43,284 bases of DNA from Moraxella sp. (GCA_030525825.1 JAUNDZ010000018.1:1-43284); one strand, 5' to 3'; shown: positions 25,300 through 34,042, numbered from the stretch's first letter. Notes: generated from the sequence alone by a model not told the origin. Translations and numbers: made by a program.

Positions 25300-26421
25300 A
25301 TGACAACACTTGCCCCCATTCGCACCATCGGTATTTTTGGCGGTGGTCAGCTTGGTTTGATGCTAGGCAATGCCGCTCGCCCACTAGGCATTAAGACTGT
25401 ATTTTTAGAAGATGCTCCCAATCCACCAGCGGCGTTGGCAGGGCAAGTCTTTACCACCGCTCAATTTGACGAGTTTGCCAAAGCCTGCGACACCGTTACC
25501 CTAGAATTTGAAAACACACCCCTAAACACCGCCCAACGCATAGAGCAAGGCAAACCGCTGTATCCACCATCAAAAGCCCTACTCATCGCCCAAGACCGCC
25601 TAAACGAAAAAAATCTATTCAACGAGCTTGGCATCACCACCGTGCCTTTTTTGGCGGTAAATTCATTTGACGAATTACAAACCGCCTGTGAAAAGTTGGG
25701 TCTGCCACTCGTCCTAAAAACTACTCGTGGCGGTTATGACGGCAAAGGGCAATTTGTGATTAAAAGTGAGAGCGGCATCAAAACCGCTTGGGACGAACTG
25801 GGCAAAGCAACCGATACCGCTCCTTTGATTGCCGAAGGCTTTATTAATTTTAGCCGTGAAGTGTCCATCATCGCTGTCCGCTCTCAAACAGGCGAGATTC
25901 GTTATTATCCACTGGTGGAAAATGTCCATCACAACGGCATTTTAGCCAAAACGACCGCCCCTGCCCCCAATTCAGAAAACTTGACTGCCCAAGCCCAAGA
26001 AAATATCAAAAAACTTCTTAAACACCTAGATTATGTGGGCGTTTTAACCTTGGAACTTTTTGTGACTGATGACGGTTTAATCGCCAACGAAATCGCCCCA
26101 CGAGTGCATAATTCTGGACATTGGAGTATTGAAGGGGCGGTGTGTAGCCAGTTTGAAAACCATATGCGGGCGGTGGCAGGCTTGCCACTTGGCGATATCA
26201 GTATCGTCAAGCCGTCTGTGATGCTCAATGTCATCGGCAAATACCCAGACTTACAACAAATTCTCGCCATTGATGGTGTGCATTTTCACCACTACCATAA
26301 AGATGAGCGAGATGGTCGTAAAATCGCTCACATCACCGTGATGCCGACCGACAGTAGTAAGCTTACCGAGACGGTGGCACAGGTGGTGAAGCTGTTGCCG
26401 AATAAGCTGGGTCTTGCTTAA
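25300..26421 (+). CDS. purK: N5-carboxyaminoimidazole ribonucleotide synthase
   Basis: PurK carboxylates AIR to N5-CAIR using ATP and bicarbonate, supplying the PurE substrate. The 373-residue ATP-grasp protein begins with the Rossmann-like IGIFGGGQLGLML and has the ATP-binding loop TTRGGYDGKGQ. The metal-binding NEIAPRVHNSGHW follows near residue 264. An AATAAGG site precedes the ATG. Its TAA stop overlaps the ATG of the following fic gene by one base, so the two are translationally coupled. Confidence 0.95.
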   Translation: MTTLAPIRTIGIFGGGQLGLMLGNAARPLGIKTVFLEDAPNPPAALAGQVFTTAQFDEFAKACDTVTLEFENTPLNTAQRIEQGKPLYPPSKALLIAQDRLNEKNLFNELGITTVPFLAVNSFDELQTACEKLGLPLVLKTTRGGYDGKGQFVIKSESGIKTAWDELGKATDTAPLIAEGFINFSREVSIIAVRSQTGEIRYYPLVENVHHNGILAKTTAPAPNSENLTAQAQENIKKLLKHLDYVGVLTLELFVTDDGLIANEIAPRVHNSGHWSIEGAVCSQFENHMRAVAGLPLGDISIVKPSVMLNVIGKYPDLQQILAIDGVHFHHYHKDERDGRKIAHITVMPTDSSKLTETVAQVVKLLPNKLGLA

Positions 26422-27149
26422 TGTTTGCTGACATTGACCGCCTAAAATCCGCCCTTGATACACACCGCCCCCTACCGCCCTATTTGGTTAAAAATCTGGC
26501 GGAGGATTTGGCGATTCGCTGGACTTACCACAGTAACGCCATCGAGGGCAATACGCTCACCCTGCTTGAAACCAAAGTGGTGTTAGAGGGCATTACGGTG
26601 GGTGGCAAGTCTTTACGTGAGCATTTTGAAGCAGTCAATCACAAAGAGGCGATTGACTATGTTAATGAACTTTGTGATAAAAATGAACCCCTTAACCAGT
26701 GGCACATCAAAAACTTGCACGGCTTGGTGCTAAAAAACATCGATAACGACAACGCAGGACGGTATCGCACCGCCAATGTCATCATTACAGGGGCAAGCCA
26801 CACACCGCCAGAGCATTTTTTGCTAAGCGAACAGATGGATAAGCTCATGGCGTGGTACGAGAGTGATACAGCCACACACCCCATAGAAAAGGCGTGTCAG
26901 CTTCATTGTGATTTTGTCATTATCCACCCCTTTATTGATGGCAATGGGCGTACCGCTCGTCTGCTCCTTAACCTTGAACTCATCAAACACGGCTATCCGC
27001 CTTGTGTCATCACGTTGGAACGGCGACTTGCCTATTATGAAGCGATTAACGAGTGGGCAACGACAGGCAGTCGCCAAAAATTCTTAACGCTCATTGGCGA
27101 GTGCTTAAAAGAGAGCTTTTTGGTATATCAAAGGCTGTTAAATTTATGA
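26421..27149 (+). CDS. Fic family AMPylating enzyme (class II, N-terminal inhibitory motif)
   Basis: This 242-residue Fic protein probably transfers AMP from ATP onto a hydroxyl of a target protein. The catalytic loop HPFIDGNGRTAR has H169 and the phosphate-binding GNGR. An inhibitory helix with the (S/T)xxxE(G/N) motif lies upstream at S38-N-A-I-E42-G43, which is the class II arrangement; E42 should block productive ATP binding until relieved. Length and order are like short stand-alone Fic proteins without an added DNA-binding domain. Its ATG overlaps the purK stop and its TGA overlaps the next ATG (ATGA at 27146-27149), so it is translated as part of the purK transcript. The target is unknown. 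A separate antitoxin is not expected for class II. Confidence 0.88.
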   Translation: MFADIDRLKSALDTHRPLPPYLVKNLAEDLAIRWTYHSNAIEGNTLTLLETKVVLEGITVGGKSLREHFEAVNHKEAIDYVNELCDKNEPLNQWHIKNLHGLVLKNIDNDNAGRYRTANVIITGASHTPPEHFLLSEQMDKLMAWYESDTATHPIEKACQLHCDFVIIHPFIDGNGRTARLLLNLELIKHGYPPCVITLERRLAYYEAINEWATTGSRQKFLTLIGECLKESFLVYQRLLNL

Positions 27150-27607
27150 AAATTCTCATAGACGCCGACGCCCTACCCACCATCGCCAAAGAACTGATTA
27201 TCAGGACGGCTAACCGCACACAGGTGCAAGCCGTTTTTGTGGCAAATCGTTTTATCAAGTTACCGCCCTCGCCTTATCTGATGATGCAAGTGGTGGCACA
27301 GGGTTTTGATGTGGCGGACACTTACATTATGGAAAATGTGAGCGTGGGCGATTTGGTGATTACCAGTGATATTCCACTTGCCAATGATGTGCTAGAAAAA
27401 GGAGCAAAGGTTTTGACATCACGAGGCGAGGAATTTACCACAGACAACATCAAACCTAAGCTGAACGCCCGTGATTTTATGGAATCGTTGCGTGGCACAA
27501 ATGTGCTAGACCCCAGTCAAATGGGCGGTCAAAAACCCTATGACGATAAAGAAAAACAAGCCTTTGCCAATGGGCTAAACCGACTGGTCAAATCCCAGCA
27601 CAAGTAG
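27146..27607 (+). CDS. YaiI/YqxD (UPF0178) family protein
   Basis: This 153-residue conserved protein begins MKILIDADALPTIAKEL. The family usually has DADACP at this place, so the cysteine is replaced by leucine here. Other family motifs are GDLVITSDIPLA and TSRGEEFT near the middle. The fold is related to PIN/NYN-type nucleases and the aspartates (D6, D8, D68) could bind metal; the biochemical role is not established. ATG at 27146 overlaps the fic stop. The longer frame from 27053 lies inside fic and is not used. Confidence 0.85.
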   Translation: MKILIDADALPTIAKELIIRTANRTQVQAVFVANRFIKLPPSPYLMMQVVAQGFDVADTYIMENVSVGDLVITSDIPLANDVLEKGAKVLTSRGEEFTTDNIKPKLNARDFMESLRGTNVLDPSQMGGQKPYDDKEKQAFANGLNRLVKSQHK

Positions 27608-27695
27608 CCAAAACCGCCCACAAAACCCCACTTAAAATCCAGCAACACAAATACGCAAAAAACCACAAAAAGATGGAGCCAAATCATCAAAAATT

Positions 27696-27704
27696 TGGCA
27701 TAAT
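27696..27704 (+). promoter_or_regulatory. Promoter of the permease-pdxB-epmA operon (extended -10)
   Basis: TG-G-CATAAT at 27696-27704, followed by AAAG, closely resembles the purE promoter. The ATG at 27743 is 38 bases further on. Confidence 0.4.
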
Positions 27705-27742
27705 AAAGCCCTATTTTTGTCATCTTGCCACACTGCCTTGTC

Positions 27743-28897
27743 ATGCTAGAAACTTGGACCAAAGAAGTCGTACTACAACGCCTACTCGCCCTAACCTTGC
27801 TCACCATCTTGATTATCTTGTGCTTTCAGGTGGTCAAGTTCTTTATCTCGCCTGCCATTTGGGGGGCGATTTTGGCGTACATCACTTTTCCTTTGTACCG
27901 CTTCTTTCATCAAAAGGTGCGTTTTAGCCCGACATTAAGTGCCTTGATTATGACGGTTGGTATTTCGCTGGCGATTGGTGTGCCACTCGTGGTGGGGGTG
28001 TTTTTCTTACAGCAAGAAGTTATCAGCTTTTATGGCATGGCAATCCATCGCCTACAAGCAGGTTATGTGGACTTGCCCGATAACATAAAAAACCTGCCCG
28101 TCATCGGTCAGCAGATTAAAAATATCCTGTGGGAGATTAACAAAGACCCCGAAGCGTCTATGGCGGCGGTGCGGACATGGGTGCAGTCGCATCTGTATTA
28201 TGGCAAGATGGCGTTTGATGCGGTGCTAAAAAACCTTGCCAAACTTGGCATGGCACTCATGACCTTGTTTTTCTTTTATCGAGATGGTCATATCCTGATG
28301 CGGCAGATTCGCCAAGCCATGCGAAACATCATTGGCGATCGTATTGACGACTACATCAACTCAGTGGGAGCGACTACTCAGGCGGTCATCTATGGCATTG
28401 GACTGACGGCAGTCGTACAGGCTTTGCTGGCAGGTGTGGGCTATGCGGTGGCAGGTGCTCCCAACCCCATCTTATTGACCGTCATTACCTTTGTGGTGGC
28501 ACTCATTCCCTTTGGTACGCCCTTTGCTTGGGGCGGGGTCGCTCTGTGGCTACTGTCGCAAGGTCATACCACCGAAGGCATTGGACTGGCTCTATGGGGG
28601 ATACTGGTGATTAGCTGGGTGGATAATCTGATTCGCCCCATCGTGATTAGCGGTGCGACCAAGATTCCTTTTATCATCATCTTTATTGGGGTGCTTGGGG
28701 GTTTGACGGCGTTTGGGTTTGTGGGTTTGTTCATCGGTCCTGTGGTGCTGGCCATTGGGCTTGCGGTGTGGCGTGAGTGGGTCAGCCAGCACAAGAACGA
28801 GATTTTTGCCAAAAAAGATGGCGAGATTGTCGTGGGTGATGGTACAGGTCTTTTGACAGATACCGAGCCTAAGCACACAGCGGACAATGACAAATAA
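27743..28897 (+). CDS. AI-2E/PerM family membrane transporter
   Basis: This 384-residue polytopic membrane protein belongs to the AI-2E exporter/PerM family. N-terminal paired helices (ALTLLTILIILCF, then SPAIWGAILAYITFPLY) are followed by a soluble insert of about 100 residues. The C-terminal block of helices has the family motif GTPFAWGGVALWLL and IISWVDN-like sequence (LVISWVDNLIRPIVISG). Substrate is uncertain: members have been linked to autoinducer-2 or to Na+/H+ exchange. ATG 27743 is used although its ribosome site is poor; a TTG at 27725 is possible. It is separated from pdxB by only 25 bases. Confidence 0.82.
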   Translation: MLETWTKEVVLQRLLALTLLTILIILCFQVVKFFISPAIWGAILAYITFPLYRFFHQKVRFSPTLSALIMTVGISLAIGVPLVVGVFFLQQEVISFYGMAIHRLQAGYVDLPDNIKNLPVIGQQIKNILWEINKDPEASMAAVRTWVQSHLYYGKMAFDAVLKNLAKLGMALMTLFFFYRDGHILMRQIRQAMRNIIGDRIDDYINSVGATTQAVIYGIGLTAVVQALLAGVGYAVAGAPNPILLTVITFVVALIPFGTPFAWGGVALWLLSQGHTTEGIGLALWGILVISWVDNLIRPIVISGATKIPFIIIFIGVLGGLTAFGFVGLFIGPVVLAIGLAVWREWVSQHKNEIFAKKDGEIVVGDGTGLLTDTEPKHTADNDK

Positions 28898-28922
28898 AAA
28901 CAACCACAAGGACAATGACACC

Positions 28923-29984
28923 ATGATAACCATCATCGCTGATGAAAACATCGCCAGTCTCGATGACTACCTAAACCATCATGCGATTCGTCTGATCAAG
29001 ATGAAAGGGCGTGATATTAACCAAGCCGCCATTGATACACATCAGCCTGATGCTCTATTTGTACGGTCGGTAACGCCCATAAGCCCACAGACCATCCAAG
29101 ATTTTGGTCGCATTCGCTTTATCGGTTCTGCGACCATCGGCACCGACCACATTGACATCGATTATCTACACCACAAGGGCATCCATTTTGCCAACGCCCA
29201 AGGGTCTAGCAAGCATTCGGTTGCCCAATATGTCATCAGTGCCATCTTGCATCTACGCCCACAGTCTTTGGATACACCCACCACACTTGGTATCATAGGG
29301 CTTGGCAATATCGGCAGCACCCTTGCCAAATATGCACAGGATTTGGGCTGGCAGATTTTAGGACATGACCCATTTTTATCCAAATCAGCCCTAAACAACA
29401 GCGAGCTAAACCAGCTTTTGGCAAACAGCGACATCATCAGCATTCACACACCATTAACCCACACAGGCACGCACCCCACGCACGAGCTTGTTAATAAACA
29501 CACGCTAAGCCAATTAAAACCCAACGCCCTACTCATCAACACCGCTCGTGGCGAGATTATCCATCAGACAGATTTATTGACCGCCATTGATAATACAAAT
29601 GTACAAGTCGCCCTAGATGTCTTTCCATGCGAGCCAAGCATTGATAAGGAACTTTTGGATCAGCTTGACCTTGCCACACCACACATCGCAGGCTACACCA
29701 TCGAAGGTAAGCTGCGTGGTACGGACATGATTTATCAAGCCTTTTGTCAGGCATTTGACCTGCCCATCATACAACACCTTAAAACGCTGCTGCCGCCCAA
29801 TCCTTATCATTGGGCAGACTTTAAAAGCAGCGTCCATCAAGACCATCAAAAGACACTACAACGCTTCTACGACATCCATCAAGACGACCAAAGCCTACGA
29901 GCGGTCAATCAAGACGGTGTATCCGCCCAAGACTTCGACGCTCTACGCAAACATTACGCTCTACGCCACGAATGGCAATTTTAA
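28923..29984 (+). CDS. pdxB: Erythronate-4-phosphate dehydrogenase
   Basis: PdxB oxidises 4-phosphoerythronate in the DXP-dependent route to pyridoxal phosphate. The 353-residue D-2-hydroxyacid dehydrogenase has IIADENI at the N terminus, GSATIGTDHID, and the NAD-binding GIIGLGNIGS (about 126-135). The catalytic arginine is in NTARGEI and the histidine in TPHIAGYT, followed by EGKLRGTD, which is characteristic of PdxB. ATG 28923 with AAGGAC upstream is preferred over the in-frame 28887. It is slightly shorter than the E. coli protein at the C terminus. epmA follows after 12 bases. Confidence 0.92.
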   Translation: MITIIADENIASLDDYLNHHAIRLIKMKGRDINQAAIDTHQPDALFVRSVTPISPQTIQDFGRIRFIGSATIGTDHIDIDYLHHKGIHFANAQGSSKHSVAQYVISAILHLRPQSLDTPTTLGIIGLGNIGSTLAKYAQDLGWQILGHDPFLSKSALNNSELNQLLANSDIISIHTPLTHTGTHPTHELVNKHTLSQLKPNALLINTARGEIIHQTDLLTAIDNTNVQVALDVFPCEPSIDKELLDQLDLATPHIAGYTIEGKLRGTDMIYQAFCQAFDLPIIQHLKTLLPPNPYHWADFKSSVHQDHQKTLQRFYDIHQDDQSLRAVNQDGVSAQDFDALRKHYALRHEWQF

Positions 29985-29996
29985 CTCATCATTATC

Positions 29997-30953
29997 ATGA
30001 CCTATCAACCCACCCAAAGTCTCATTCACGCCCAGCAGCGTGCCGCCTTGCTCGCCAAGATTCGTCAATTTTTCGCCGATAAAGGCGTACTGGAAGTCAG
30101 CACACCGCTGCTGTCCCATGCAGGTAATACCGATGTATTCATCGATTCTGTGTCGGTCAATTTTCATCAAGCAGGCAAGGCAACCACAGGCTATCTACAC
30201 ACATCGCCAGAGTTCGCCATGAAACGCCTTCTGGCGACTTGGCAAGTGCCAATTTATCAGCTGTGTCCTGTCTTTCGGGACAACGAGCGTGGGCATAAGC
30301 ACAACATCGAATTCACTATGCTAGAATGGTATCGCCCGCATTTTAGCCTAGATGAGCTTGCCTGTGAGCTTGGCGAGCTGATCAGTATGGTATTTGATAA
30401 ACCCATCACCCTACAACGAACCAGCTACCAAGGCAGCTTTGAGCCGCTAGACATTCACCCTTTTGTCAGCAGCATGGATGAGCTGCGTGATTGTGCCATC
30501 AGACATGGCATCACGCTGGACATGGGCGATGACAGACAAGGCTGGCTTGACTTGTTGTTCAGTCATTTGATTGAGCCAAATCTGGGCAGGGATACCCCGA
30601 CTTTGATAACAGACTACCCGCCTGCCACCGCCGCCCTTGCCAAGATGGCTCATAATGACGAAGGGCATTTGGTCGCAAAAAGATTTGAGCTGTACATTGA
30701 CGGCATTGAGATTGCCAACGCTTATGATGAGCTGTCATCAGGTGATGAACTGTTGGCACGCTTTCATGCGGACAATGCCGAACGAGAAAAACTTGGTCGC
30801 CCTATCATGCCGATTGATATGAATCTGGTGCGTGCGTGTGATGATTTGCCGCCGTGTAGCGGCATTGCGTTGGGTGTAGATAGGCTGCTTATGGTGAGTG
30901 CCAATTTGACCGACATCGCACAAGCCATCGCCCTTACCACCGAGCAGGCTTGA
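29997..30953 (+). CDS. epmA: Elongation factor P-lysine lysyltransferase
   Basis: EpmA (PoxA/GenX) attaches beta-lysine to a conserved lysine of elongation factor P, helping ribosomes pass polyproline. The 318-residue product is a class II lysyl-tRNA synthetase catalytic core without the anticodon domain. Motif 2 reads VFRDNERGHKHNIEFTMLEWY and motif 3 GIALGVDRLLM. ELYIDGIEIANAY lines the amino acid site. efp and epmB are not in this window. It ends the operon before a strong terminator. Confidence 0.94.
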   Translation: MTYQPTQSLIHAQQRAALLAKIRQFFADKGVLEVSTPLLSHAGNTDVFIDSVSVNFHQAGKATTGYLHTSPEFAMKRLLATWQVPIYQLCPVFRDNERGHKHNIEFTMLEWYRPHFSLDELACELGELISMVFDKPITLQRTSYQGSFEPLDIHPFVSSMDELRDCAIRHGITLDMGDDRQGWLDLLFSHLIEPNLGRDTPTLITDYPPATAALAKMAHNDEGHLVAKRFELYIDGIEIANAYDELSSGDELLARFHADNAEREKLGRPIMPIDMNLVRACDDLPPCSGIALGVDRLLMVSANLTDIAQAIALTTEQA

Positions 30954-30986
30954 TGGTCATGCTTGACCGAACAAGATGACAAAATG

Positions 30987-31018
30987 ACTAAGCCGACCGC
31001 AGAAGTCGGCTTATTTTT
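30987..31018 (+). terminator. Intrinsic terminator after epmA
   Basis: A perfect 9-bp stem (30989-30997 with 31005-31013) is followed by a T-rich run. It also lies just beyond the stop of the convergent lyase gene. Confidence 0.85.
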
Positions 31019-31026
31019 GCTTATTT

Positions 31027-31842
31027 TTATGAGCGTGCCAGCAGATTTTTTGCCCAGTTAATGACAGGCAAATCCACCATCTTGCCCTGCACCGAAAACA
31101 CCGCCCGCCCTGTCTCATCATGCACCGCTAGGACTTGTCTGGCGAAGTTTAGCACTTCATCGCTAGGGGTGGTGGCACGCTGCACAGGAGGGACCTGCCG
31201 TGGGTGAATGAGCAGCTGCCCACCAAAGCCAAACGCTTGGGCGTATTTGGCAAACTCCCCCACCCCACTGTCATCTTGAAAATCTGCAAAAATCGTCTCA
31301 ATCGGTGCAGACAGCCCATTGGCAACCGAGTGCAATAATAAATCAGTCCGAATCCTATCAAACACCACCTTTGCCGATGGTGTATCCGCCAAGACCCCCA
31401 ACGATTTCCCCAAATCCAGACAGCCATAAGTCATGGCAAACAGCCCTGCAGCGGTGGCAATCTGCGGAATGTTCAAAACCCCTTTGGCGGTCTCAATCAC
31501 CGCAATGATGGGCAGCGATGTCGCCTGATGCAAGGCGGTAACGGACAAGGCGGATTCCGTCTTTGGCAGCAGCACGCCTTGGGCATGAGTTAGCTCATTT
31601 AATAGCTTGACATCGTGAGTATAATCACAAGTGTGAGCGGCATTGATACGCAGCCAATACGGTATATCGCTTTGGCGGTCAAAGGCAAGTAGGTCATCTC
31701 GCACCTGTGCTTTATGCTCGGGTTCTACCGCATCTTCTAGGTCGATGATGATGTGACTTGCCCCACTACCTGCCGCCTTGACTGCCCTATCTAGGCGAGT
31801 GGCAGGCACGAACAGGTAGGTTGAAAAGTGGTCTTGATACAT
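31027..31842 (-). CDS. CitE-like (HpcH/HpaI family) lyase
   Basis: This 271-residue TIM-barrel protein belongs to the citrate lyase beta-subunit-like family, whose members cleave or hydrolyse CoA thioesters such as citramalyl-CoA or malyl-CoA. The metal-binding acidic residues are in IIDLEDAVEP and AVIETAKGV, and LIHPRQV near the C terminus is a family signature. It lacks the partner alpha and gamma subunits of citrate lyase, so it acts on its own. ATG 31842 with GGAG upstream is chosen over an in-frame leader to 31878. It is third in a - strand cluster behind a PLP enzyme and a dioxygenase (86 bases from the former), which suggests a role late in the same pathway. The substrate is unknown. 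Confidence 0.82.
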   Translation of the reverse strand: MYQDHFSTYLFVPATRLDRAVKAAGSGASHIIIDLEDAVEPEHKAQVRDDLLAFDRQSDIPYWLRINAAHTCDYTHDVKLLNELTHAQGVLLPKTESALSVTALHQATSLPIIAVIETAKGVLNIPQIATAAGLFAMTYGCLDLGKSLGVLADTPSAKVVFDRIRTDLLLHSVANGLSAPIETIFADFQDDSGVGEFAKYAQAFGFGGQLLIHPRQVPPVQRATTPSDEVLNFARQVLAVHDETGRAVFSVQGKMVDLPVINWAKNLLARS

Positions 31843-31928
31843 GGATAATCTCCAACGGATAATCATGCACATTATCACTTTTGGGGCGTGTTGTAAATGG
31901 CTTTTGTGATTTTGTCTAAGTTTGCAGT

Positions 31929-33164
31929 CTAAACCTGTGCAACATATTCATCAAGCAGCTCAAAGAGCCTACCAATCTCATCAAGCGTGGTGTAATGCAA
32001 AAATCCCACTCGCAAAAAGCCACATTCTGTCAAACCCAAATGACGCACCACATCAAGTGCATAAAAATTGCCCGATGGCAGAGCAACATTTCTATCGCCC
32101 AGCCATTTTGAGACATCGGCAGGCGGTATCAGCTTGCCTGACTTGATGATATTAAAAGCGAAAGTTGGCGTACGGTCATCATTGCTGTTTTTGCCATAAA
32201 GCCTGATATACGCTCGCTCATTGGCATAAGCCAAGAAAGCCTGACTTAATGAACACTCATAAGACTGCACCACTTGATAGGCATGGCTTAGGCGTGTATT
32301 CATGTCGCCATCTTGCCCGCCAAGACTCGCCCAGTAGTGCATTAAAGCAATAAACCCTGCCTGAGCTTCAAAAGACTGCGTCCCCTGCTCAAAGGCAAAG
32401 GGGCGTATGTCAGTGGCAGGCTCTACCTTATAAGGCGGCAAATCAAGCACTCGCTGTGATGCATACACCATACCAAGTCGAGCACCGCCCAGCTTATAGC
32501 TCGATGCAAATAACAAATCGCAGCCCAACTGTGTGACATCCACCTTTTCGTGTACGATGGCATGCACCGCATCAATGGCGACATAGGCATCCATCGCCTT
32601 AGCACGACTTATGACGGGAGCGATGTCGGTGCGTGTGCCGATGACATTAGACGCCAAAGACACCGCCACCAACCGAGTGCGTTCATCGATGAGCAAGTGC
32701 AAATTGCTCAAATCAAGCGAGTTGCCATCAGCGGTCAAAGGGATTCTTCTGACTTGCACGCCCTTATCTTCGGCAGCACTTTGCCACGATGACACATTAG
32801 AAAAATGATCAATCTGACTGACGACAATATTATCGCCCGCCTGCCAAGTGCGTGCCAACACTCGTGAAAACTGAAACATCAGGCTTGTGGCATTAAGCCC
32901 AAAGACGACTTGCTTGGGCTGACAGCCTAGCCATAGCCCTGCCATCTGACGGGCTTTGTCATTGATGGCGGTCGTGCGTCTGCCTGCTTCTGCCAAGCCG
33001 CCCATATTGCTGTGATACTTACCCAAATAGTCGCTCATGGCATCGGTAACCACTTTGGGTACTTGACTGCCGCCTGGACCATCAAAAAATATGGGGGATT
33101 GTCCCTGCTCATCTGGGCAGGCAAAAGCCAAAAACTGCTGGCGGATGGTTTGTGGGTCGTACAT
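31929..33164 (-). CDS. Class V aminotransferase-fold PLP enzyme (cysteine desulfurase-like, TIGR01976 type)
   Basis: This 411-residue fold-type I PLP enzyme has the Schiff-base lysine at K224 in FASSYKLGGARLG. The cofactor-contacting D198 and H201 are in AIDAVHAIVHE, and a stacking histidine, H120, is in SQIDHFSN. It belongs to the divergent cysteine desulfurase-like group rather than IscS or SufS. There is no mobile Cys loop of the IscS type and no isc or suf partner genes. A desulfurase name may therefore be misleading; members could act on other amino acids (lyase, desulfurase or transaminase). The start at 33164 is MYDPQTIRQQF. It is preceded by 57 bases and the dioxygenase gene, and followed by the CitE-like gene on the same strand. 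Confidence 0.82.
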   Translation of the reverse strand: MYDPQTIRQQFLAFACPDEQGQSPIFFDGPGGSQVPKVVTDAMSDYLGKYHSNMGGLAEAGRRTTAINDKARQMAGLWLGCQPKQVVFGLNATSLMFQFSRVLARTWQAGDNIVVSQIDHFSNVSSWQSAAEDKGVQVRRIPLTADGNSLDLSNLHLLIDERTRLVAVSLASNVIGTRTDIAPVISRAKAMDAYVAIDAVHAIVHEKVDVTQLGCDLLFASSYKLGGARLGMVYASQRVLDLPPYKVEPATDIRPFAFEQGTQSFEAQAGFIALMHYWASLGGQDGDMNTRLSHAYQVVQSYECSLSQAFLAYANERAYIRLYGKNSNDDRTPTFAFNIIKSGKLIPPADVSKWLGDRNVALPSGNFYALDVVRHLGLTECGFLRVGFLHYTTLDEIGRLFELLDEYVAQV

Positions 33165-33221
33165 GTATATTCCTAATTGAGCACCGAATTTAGCATCAAA
33201 GACTTTTTACCAAAGACATCA

Positions 33222-33854
33222 TCATGACAAATGTGCCGTCAGCACGAACAAATCCCAATGCCCCGCCTGCCCTGTGGTCAGCTCGGTGGCGTAATGCCAC
33301 AGCTTATCATCATCCATCACGCAGTACACACCCACATCACTGGGCAGTGTTGTCATAATATCGTCAGCATCGTTGGTCTGATACACACACAAATCACCGC
33401 CTTTTACCCCATCAAAGCTGACCGTAAACATACCAATGCGATCAAAGCCGTCTTGATGAATGCCTTCTGGGGTGGTGATGGTGGGGGTTTTGGGGTTGTT
33501 GGCGACGACTCGTATCTGGTGCACTTCGATAATGGCGTGATTTGACAGACCACCTTGCTTGGCAAAAGTATCTACAATGGTCAAAAATCCTTTGCTTTTA
33601 ATCAGCTCATCGCTCAAATCATCATACTGACGAACCACACCACCTTGAAACTTATTCAGCGTTTCGCTTTGTACAAACTGACTGCCACGCATCAGCTCAA
33701 TGCTACTGACATCTTGGTCGTAGATGAGCTTGGAATAACGACGCAGCCGATAACTACCGTCCTTGTATTGGCTCGGTGTTAAGGTGTTAAAATCCTTGGT
33801 CAAAGGGGCAATGATGTCTTGGGGCAGTCGCCCTGTGTGTAATAATGCAGTCAT
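33222..33854 (-). CDS. 2-oxoglutarate/Fe(II)-dependent dioxygenase, amino-acid hydroxylase type (PF10014-like)
   Basis: This 210-residue enzyme resembles the 2OG-Fe dioxygenase family that includes bacterial L-isoleucine and related free amino acid hydroxylases. The facial triad is visible as H133-x-D135 in PEGIHQDGFD and H187 in KLWHYATEL, with QIRV before them. It would use O2 and 2-oxoglutarate and release succinate and CO2. AAGGA lies before ATG 33854, and a promoter with a 17-base spacer lies upstream. It is the first gene of the three-gene cluster with a PLP enzyme and a CitE-like lyase, which suggests that a hydroxylated amino acid is further processed. The actual substrate is not deducible here. 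Confidence 0.82.
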   Translation of the reverse strand: MTALLHTGRLPQDIIAPLTKDFNTLTPSQYKDGSYRLRRYSKLIYDQDVSSIELMRGSQFVQSETLNKFQGGVVRQYDDLSDELIKSKGFLTIVDTFAKQGGLSNHAIIEVHQIRVVANNPKTPTITTPEGIHQDGFDRIGMFTVSFDGVKGGDLCVYQTNDADDIMTTLPSDVGVYCVMDDDKLWHYATELTTGQAGHWDLFVLTAHLS

Positions 33855-33915
33855 GTCATGTCCTTATGCTTGCTGATAACAAGATGGGTCTTAAAAATGA
33901 GTGTTATTGACTGCT

Positions 33916-33944
33916 AATATATCAAAAAAATTTTTTGCTTACAA
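33916..33944 (-). promoter_or_regulatory. Promoter of the dioxygenase-PLP-lyase cluster
   Basis: On the - strand TTGTAA (33939-33944) and TATATT (33916-33921) are 17 bases apart. The leader to ATG 33854 is about 55 bases. Confidence 0.5.
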
Positions 33945-34000
33945 ATAAAAATTATTTATTAGTAAAGCCAAAATAACCAGCCAATAAAAAATAACAACAA

Positions 34001-34032
34001 AAAAAAGCCAAGTCAAACAACTTGGCTTTTTA
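34001..34032 (-). terminator. Intrinsic terminator after the ETF-QO gene
   Basis: A 12-bp stem (34002-34013 with 34020-34031 approximately) has a T run on the - strand. It isolates the dioxygenase cluster from the upstream ETF-QO gene. Confidence 0.85.
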
Positions 34033-34042
34033 TATAAAATCA

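Noticed and set aside
31929-33164. Iron-sulfur cluster cysteine desulfurase (iscS/sufS)
   Set aside because: There is no typical mobile cysteine loop and no isc or suf partners; the sequence fits the divergent desulfurase-like group.
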